Of a stretch of DNA of 11,678 nt, positions 7,083-11,678 are shown piece after piece. The notes below the pieces were generated by a model that saw only the letters and a program-made list of their open reading frames with translations, was not told the origin of the DNA and ran no database searches. Where the stretch lies: assembly GCA_014885115.2 (NCBI GenBank), contig WKLE02002237.1:1-11678 (forward strand), given 5' to 3'. Source of the DNA: Asterionellopsis glacialis. Its lineage: Eukaryota; Bacillariophyta; Plagiogrammaphyceae; Rhaphoneidales; Asterionellopsidaceae. How positions within the stretch are numbered: the first letter of the stretch is position 1; each line of letters starts with the position of its first letter. Both the position numbers and the translations under genes were made by a program.

Positions 7083-7448
7083 TAGAGACACACAATAATG
7101 TCAATCAACCATAGTACAGACGTACCATGAAGGGATGATGTTACAGACAAGGACAGACAAGATGATGTGATGACGTCATCGCAAATGTGTTGTGACGTGG
7201 TGCGTACATGTGAATGCTGATGTCACAAGCAAAGCATATATTGGTTCACATGGTAAAACCAAACTCTGTTGGAACCAAACTCTAAATAGATCTGCCGTAG
7301 GATCCCGTACAGTAATTGGGTCAAGAAGATGAATCAGTAGATTGTCGACTATTTTGAGCAACTAGTTAAAATAGCTCATAATTTATTCACTCTAACAAAA
7401 CTCAGCCTATTTTCTATCACTGTTCAATATTGTTGTCAGTATAGTGCA
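7083..7448 (+). repeat. 3' LTR of copy 2 (366 bp, truncated start)
   Basis: Matches the 5' LTR from about its 17th base (GAGAC...CACAATAATGTCAATC) to the final GTGCA, and is followed by AGGCC. The first roughly 15 bases of the LTR are missing together with the polypurine tract. An internal deletion of about 85 bp removes the region matching about 2761-2847 of the 5' LTR. It keeps 22 bp (GAGCAACTAGTTAAAATAGCTC) that the 5' LTR lost, and one perfect 12-bp CRE palindrome (GATGACGTCATC, 7169-7180). Confidence 0.88.
7171..7225 (+). promoter_or_regulatory. CRE-like sites in copy 2 3' LTR
   Basis: TGACGTCA at 7171-7178 is a perfect CRE; TGACGTGG at 7193-7200 and TGATGTCA at 7218-7225 are near matches. 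Site positions correspond to those in the other two LTRs. Confidence 0.42.
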
Positions 7449-7453
7449 AGGCC
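7449..7453. repeat. Target-site duplication AGGCC, right copy
   Basis: Directly follows the LTR end GTGCA at 7448 and matches 2571-2575. Confidence 0.88.
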
Positions 7454-8794
7454 TCTGCTGGTAGGAAAGACAAAAGACAAGGGACTGGTACTCCATGGCT
7501 TTCCGCAGAAGGAGAAATCATTTTTTTTTCACAGTACTATCAAAGGTAAAACTGCAAGATGCCTTCCAAAAAGGGAATTTTGTGACCAGGACAAATTCAA
7601 GAATCCACCTCTTCTATTTGGTTCCAGTGAGACACACTGGGTAACAAAAGAAACCATGAAGGTGCAGGTGGATGCTGTTGAACAGTACAGGAAGATGGTG
7701 GTGGAAAAAGATCATTTAGAGGCAAATTCAAAGTTGTTGATTATTTAGGATGTCTACTTTAGACACCAAGATCCATCATTGAAACAGTACATGCAGGAAC
7801 ATGCACCACATTTGATTGTTGTGTACATTCCTGCAAATCTTATGGAAAAGGGACAACCTCTTGATTGGTATTTTAATGCTACATATAAGATGATTCTGGC
7901 AAATTTATGAGACTCTCATGTTCTTGTTTTGCATAATGAGCATTTCAGAAAGGAAGATGCAAGGAAGAAAAATATATGAAGAAAAAGGAGAAGCTTATGA
8001 ACCAATAATCTTTATTCCATCTACTAAGCTTTCTGAAGTAAAAGAACCTTTCTATAATTTTCTTCAAGATGCAGTTAACAAAATGCAAACCAATGACTAC
8101 AAAGAGAAACTGTGTAAATTTGCATGGGGTATTTGTGAAGAAAATGGCTCAGAAAAGGAGAAACAGGAATTGTTTGGAAAGTGTTTCCAAAGAAAATTTC
8201 AGAGAGAAGCTACTAAATTAATAGCTACTGATGCTGGCATGGGAGGAAGTAAATATTTCTCAAATCAGCAGGATATTTTGATGCCATACCTGAAGACCCA
8301 GTCATTGTAAGAGATACAGTTGTACATGCTATCATGGATGCACATGAAGATAATAATACCAAAATCGTATCTACAGATCCCGTATAAGATAAATTGTTAC
8401 CTCCAATTGCTTTGGTGGGTAGGAAGACAAAAAAATAGAGGGAATTAATGGTATTGTTGTTGATTATAAGCCAAGAAAAAATTTGTACATTGTCAAATAT
8501 ACTGAACCTTGATCAAAGAGGGCTTTTAAATTTGTTTTTTTAAACAGGGACAAACTCCACAAAAAGCTTCTGTACAAAGCAGATGGTGATAATGATGAAG
8601 ATAGTGAAGAAAGCATCAACCAGGCTTTGGATGAAGGTAAAGAAGCAACAGACAAAAGTGAGGAAGAGAGTTGTGATGAAGACAAGGGTGATAACGATGA
8701 CATAAGTGTTATGGATACAACAACAACATTACCTGAAGACAAAGGACTAGACAACAAGGATGTGAAGCGACAATCAGATGCAGTCATAGAGTAG
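7449..8794 (+). pseudogene. DDE_1-type transposase pseudogene, 3' part
   Basis: Resumes the transposase cut at 2575. The opening ASAGRKDKRQGTGT and LSAEGEI, then IKGKTARCLPK and HWVTKETM, match the conserved 'DKRQITA...LSGE...GKTxRCxPK...HWANEET' run of pogo/Tigger-like transposases. The second catalytic Asp is at 7749 (DVYFRHQDPSLK) and the third at 7863 (IPANLMEKGQPLDW), 37 residues apart. A +1 shift lies in the T run at 7521-7529; stops are at 7746, 7908 and 7977. The open piece 7918-8310 (FIPSTKLSEVKEPFYNFLQD) is the likely continuation, then frames change near 8250-8280 and 8440-8450, with stops at 8385 and 8436. The last piece (GIVVDYKPRKNLYIVKY, then an Asp/Glu-rich tail) ends at TAG 8792-8794. 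Function would be cut-and-paste transposition; this copy cannot make the protein. Host co-option before decay cannot be excluded. Confidence 0.78.
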
Positions 8795-9598
8795 TTGAGT
8801 AGTAAAAATATTCTATTGTACATGTATTTTAATGTCAATGCTGTACAGACAATTGTTGGAAAAGTTGATGTAGGGGAAAAAAGATTTCCTTATTGAAAAT
8901 AGCGTACCTGGTACTTTAACAATTTATTTTTAAACAGGCCTTAATCAGACCAAATCAATGAAATTAGTTCCTTAAGTAAGTTCAGTGAGTCATGTACTTC
9001 AACAAAAAAGGGGCTTGTTAAAAATCAAGGAGCATCCCTGTATATAAATCCTTTGTTGTCAGTTTTAAAAATAACATTTTGCATTTATTTTTATAATTTT
9101 GTTAAAACCTTTGCAACATCTTCCTTCAAAAACAATTCTTAATTTAATTCATACTGTAATCAAAGATGTCCATGACTTGCACACCAACTTTTTTAAACTC
9201 TGTATTCACAACAAATCATATAGTATCATCCAAGATATATTGCGTCAAGGAAAATCCAAATATTTATATCAAACAATTCATATTTAAATATAACATCATC
9301 TCAATAATCAATTTCATATACTCATAAACTTTCTTCCTAATATTAACTGACATCATGGCAACTTTTTCACTCAATTCTCCAGAATATTTAACATTGAATG
9401 ATTGGTATTTAGAAAATACCATAATCTCAATTTACAATTTCACATACTAACCAACTTTCTTTTGAATGAAATAGCTCATCATTTACATTTCAACAAGCAC
9501 TTTCTTTATGCTAAAAACTAATTTGTACGTTAAACCGATTTCATCTTATTTAAATGTCAAACTATAATGAACTAACAAATTTATATCCATTTAAATTA
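8795..9598. other. AT-rich interval, no gene seen
   Basis: Downstream of the transposase stop. I found no coding homology, RNA gene or clear terminal inverted repeat. A 62-codon plus frame at 9099-9287 has biased, low-information composition and looks like chance. A weak resemblance exists between about 9300-9340 and 9426-9466 (CTCAAT...CAATTTCA..TACT...AACTTTCTT), about 126 bp apart. Confidence 0.5.
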
Positions 9599-10060
9599 GA
9601 ATACAATGCACAACCAAAATTTCACACACATACATACTGACAAATTAACCTTAAAAATGAATTAGACAAAATATGCACAACACAAATGCAAACCACAGCA
9701 CAACCACCAAAAACTGACAAACATAAAAATATAATTCATTATCAAGAAAACATTTTTTTAATTCACTGTTTGACTATGTCATTCAATATTGCACATTAAT
9801 CATGATTGCATAAATCTATAGCTAATTCATTTTAAAGTTAATACAATGATATACTGAAATACAAACACAACCAAAATTTCATGCACAAATATACTGACAA
9901 ACGTACATTCAAACAAATTAGACAAAACTTTCACAACACAAATGCAAACCATGACATAACCGCCAAAAATTGACAAACTGAAAAATAAAATTCGTTATGA
10001 ACAAAACGTTCTTTTACTTCACTGTTTTTAGTATGTTATTCACTATTATGCAGTAAACAC
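9599..10060. repeat. Diverged tandem duplication, about 257-bp period
   Basis: The first copy begins near 9600 (ATACAATGCACAACCAAAATTTCA) and the second near 9841-9868 (ATACAATG, then ACACAACCAAAATTTCA). Ordered shared blocks follow in both: ATACTGACAAA, AATTAGACAAAA, CACAACACAAATGCAAACCA, CGCCAAAAA or its variant, and TTCACTGTTT. The shared block CAACCAAAAT starts at 9611 and 9868. No coding potential is seen. Confidence 0.65.
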
Positions 10061-10352
10061 ATTATGCAATCCAAACATCTCTTCCATCACCAAAACACAA
10101 AAATATTATGCCTCCACTAAAAAATGAGTTGAGCGCCACAGTTATATGAAAATCCGAATTTGTACATTTTTGGTCATACTGTTCTGTACCATAACCCGGA
10201 AACTTTTGCTTCTGCCAAGGAATACTCATCCAAATACTGGTCCCCATCCAACAAAACCATGGCATTCTTATCCTTGCAAACGATGCCAATGTAATTGAAA
10301 TTTTTGATGATGTTGCATGACCATTTCTTAAAAATCAAATTTCTCTAAGTAG
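10061..10352. other. Interval with a minor minus-strand open stretch
   Basis: No recognised element. On the minus strand, roughly 10340 down to 10175, one frame stays open for about 54 codons and reads protein-like (KDKNAMVLLDGDQYLDEY), ending at TGA. It has no match I recognise and no clear splice sites, so I do not call a gene. Confidence 0.25.
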
Positions 10353-10517
10353 AGTGAGCTGCACCCAAATATCAATTTTTTCCCTATATTAGTAGAGTTA
10401 CAGAGTACTTGGGTGTCCACCCAGGTCCCTCCCCCGGTGGACAAGACCGTTGTGGCCCATATTGCGGAAGCGCAGGGACGATATATCAAGTTTGTACCAA
10501 ATGGAGAAAGTTTATGA
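10353..10517 (+). other. Short unassigned open frame over a GC-rich patch
   Basis: A 54-codon plus-strand frame lies between TAG (10350-10352) and TGA (10515-10517). It contains VPPPVDKTVVAHIAEAQGR followed by YIKFVPNG, which reads like ordinary protein, and it has no ATG at its start. The patch 10405-10480 is GC-rich against AT-rich surroundings and carries an inverted repeat GTCCACC (10415-10421) / GGTGGAC (10436-10442). It may be an exon fragment, a relic of another repeat, or chance; I recognise no family. Confidence 0.25.
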
Positions 10518-11678
10518 TTGTCCTGAATTATGGGCGCATTGAGCGCGTCTGTATAACATAAACAGGCATTTTTGTGACCATTTTTACGGATATCTGCTGA
10601 CTTCTCTTGTGTAGAAGTTGGCACAGATCTACCCAAAAATTAATTGATTGAAGAAAACCGGTCCCATCAAAATGCCAATCACAGCCATCCAATCAAGGTG
10701 TCGCGTGTTAAAAAGTTTTCTTGAATATTTTTTTTGTTACATCACTTGAGCAAGTTTTTTCCAGTAAAAAAGTCCCTACATGTACCAGGGTACTGGTACG
10801 GTACCAGGTACGCACTATTCACCACTCTTTTTTTTCTCTCTTGTTGTTTTGTGTAGGATGGACGGTGCATTCCACCATGCAAATCAAACACAATACTATG
10901 CGTCCTTGCACACCATATTGACAATGGTGGAAAAACACATGGTAGCAACATAGCCAAGCACTTTCATGTAGTCTTGCTGCTTCAATGCATTTAATATTAC
11001 TATCAAACCATGCTGGTGAGTTGTTGTGTTTTAAAAATGTCTTGTGCACTAATTTTGGGCATTGTTGTGCTGCATTTGACAAAACTATTTTTTTGGTGAT
11101 TTTGAGTGTTTGTGAACGCAGCCAATGTCTTTTTATTGAACATATTTTTTGTTTCTCTAACTACTCCTCCACTGTTCCATTCTTTTAAAAATTTGTTTAC
11201 ATGCAGGACTATTTATGAATAAATGTGCCAAAGCTGTTGAATGATGGAAGGTGGATTGTTGTCAGTAGAATTTGGATGTTATTTGACAAATTGTAAAAAG
11301 AGATGCGATTGAATTCTTCTTATTTTATAAAATATTTGATATCTTACATCATTCTGCAATCATCTAAGATCAATGAAAAGTTAGAAAAGAGAAGATAGTG
11401 TGAGATGGGATGGTGAACTCCTGCATTTGAAGTGTAAAATTTGTACTTCCATGGAGTTGAAAAAAATAAGATTTTTTAGTTTGGAACACAAATTTTGTGA
11501 AAAACACAACAATCAAACTGTTCAAATATCTGATATTTTACTGATGATCTGTTTCTATTTGAAAAAAAAAATCAAGAAAAAGTTATTATTGCAAATAGGT
11601 GGTGCTTACTTGAACTATTGGAATCAATGTAACAAGAAAAGAACAACATGTCTTTTTAGAGTTGTATGTGACAAACAA
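10518..11678. other. AT-rich interval, no gene seen
   Basis: About 1.1 kb without coding homology. It holds a cluster of interlocking GTACC/GGTAC inverted repeats (10782-10811) and an AATAAA at 11218-11223 shortly after a pyrimidine-rich ATGCAG that resembles a 3' splice site. Small reading frames on both strands near 10720-11190 overlap one another and look like chance. Confidence 0.45.
10782..10811. repeat. Nested GTACC inverted repeats
   Basis: TACCAG (10783-10788) pairs with CTGGTA (10793-10798), and CTGGTAC (10793-10799) pairs with GTACCAG (10801-10807) around a single G. The same arm can therefore form two alternative hairpins. Confidence 0.6.

Larger units (their letters stand above)
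2576..7448 (+). mobile_element. Ty3/gypsy-type LTR retrotransposon, copy 2 (4873 bp, degenerate)
   Basis: Order is 5' LTR, leader, gag, protease, reverse transcriptase, RNase H, integrase, 3' LTR, which is the Ty3/gypsy order (integrase after RNase H). The element is bounded by TG...CA and the 5-bp duplication AGGCC. It is dead: frameshifts and stops in every gene, a 220-bp internal duplication in protease, loss of most of RNase H, and loss of the integrase C-terminus with the start of the 3' LTR. Integrase and reverse transcriptase motifs resemble Ty3/gypsy elements with the ending 'PQAxAxxE..xQxxGNMIRT'. I cannot name the family. Confidence 0.93.

Noticed and set aside
8464..8838. 124-codon minus-strand serine- and leucine-rich frame
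   Set aside because: It is the antisense shadow of the Asp/Glu-rich transposase tail on the plus strand.
10328..10636. 102-codon minus-strand frame MGRSVPTSTQ...
   Set aside because: No recognisable domain; long because of the GC-rich patch. The plus-strand frame there looks more protein-like, and neither is called a gene.
10878..10885. ATGCAAAT octamer as a promoter element
   Set aside because: A single 8-mer with no nearby gene is expected by chance in AT-rich DNA.
11195..11260. 3' splice site plus last exon with AATAAA
   Set aside because: The pyrimidine tract and ATGCAG are suggestive, but the frames that follow are very short and no upstream exon was found.

Overview
The window is eukaryotic and made almost entirely of decayed transposable elements; I see no intact gene. 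A metazoan, probably an invertebrate, fits best: a transposase of a pogo/Tigger-like DDE type common in invertebrate genomes, a tRNA-promoter (SINE-like) repeat, an AT-rich background and a CpG-decay signature suggesting DNA methylation. The species cannot be named from the sequence.

Layout. (1) 1-1722, minus strand: the 5' end of a Ty3/gypsy-type LTR retrotransposon (509-bp LTR at 1214-1722, then a broken gag running off the left edge). (2) 1723-1926: a short repeat with a pol III B box, into which the minus copy appears to be inserted. (3) 2377-2575 and 7449-8794: two halves of a DDE_1-superfamily transposase pseudogene. (4) 2576-7448, plus strand: a second copy of the same retrotransposon family, inserted into that transposase. 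It has a 5' LTR (2576-3029), broken gag (3101-4221), broken protease/reverse transcriptase/RNase H (4219-6213), broken integrase (6214-7077) and a shortened 3' LTR (7083-7448), flanked by a 5-bp AGGCC target duplication. (5) 8795-11678: AT-rich DNA with a diverged 257-bp tandem duplication, a small GC-rich patch near 10405-10480 and no recognisable gene.

History read from the sequence. A DDE transposase gene was split by the plus-strand retrotransposon: removing the element and one AGGCC copy makes the two transposase halves meet in the same frame. The minus copy is a separate insertion of the same family, in divergent head-to-head orientation. Both retrotransposon copies carry many stops and frameshifts and neither can encode its proteins. 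The plus copy has also lost most of RNase H, the integrase C-terminus and the polypurine-tract region, and has gained a 220-bp tandem duplication in protease.

The most informative signals are in the LTRs. Their upstream halves carry arrays of TGACGTCA-like (CRE/bZIP) motifs, a conserved hairpin, and a strand-complementary CpG-decay pattern between the two LTRs of one element. I did not find an undescribed functional system; the findings concern element structure and history.
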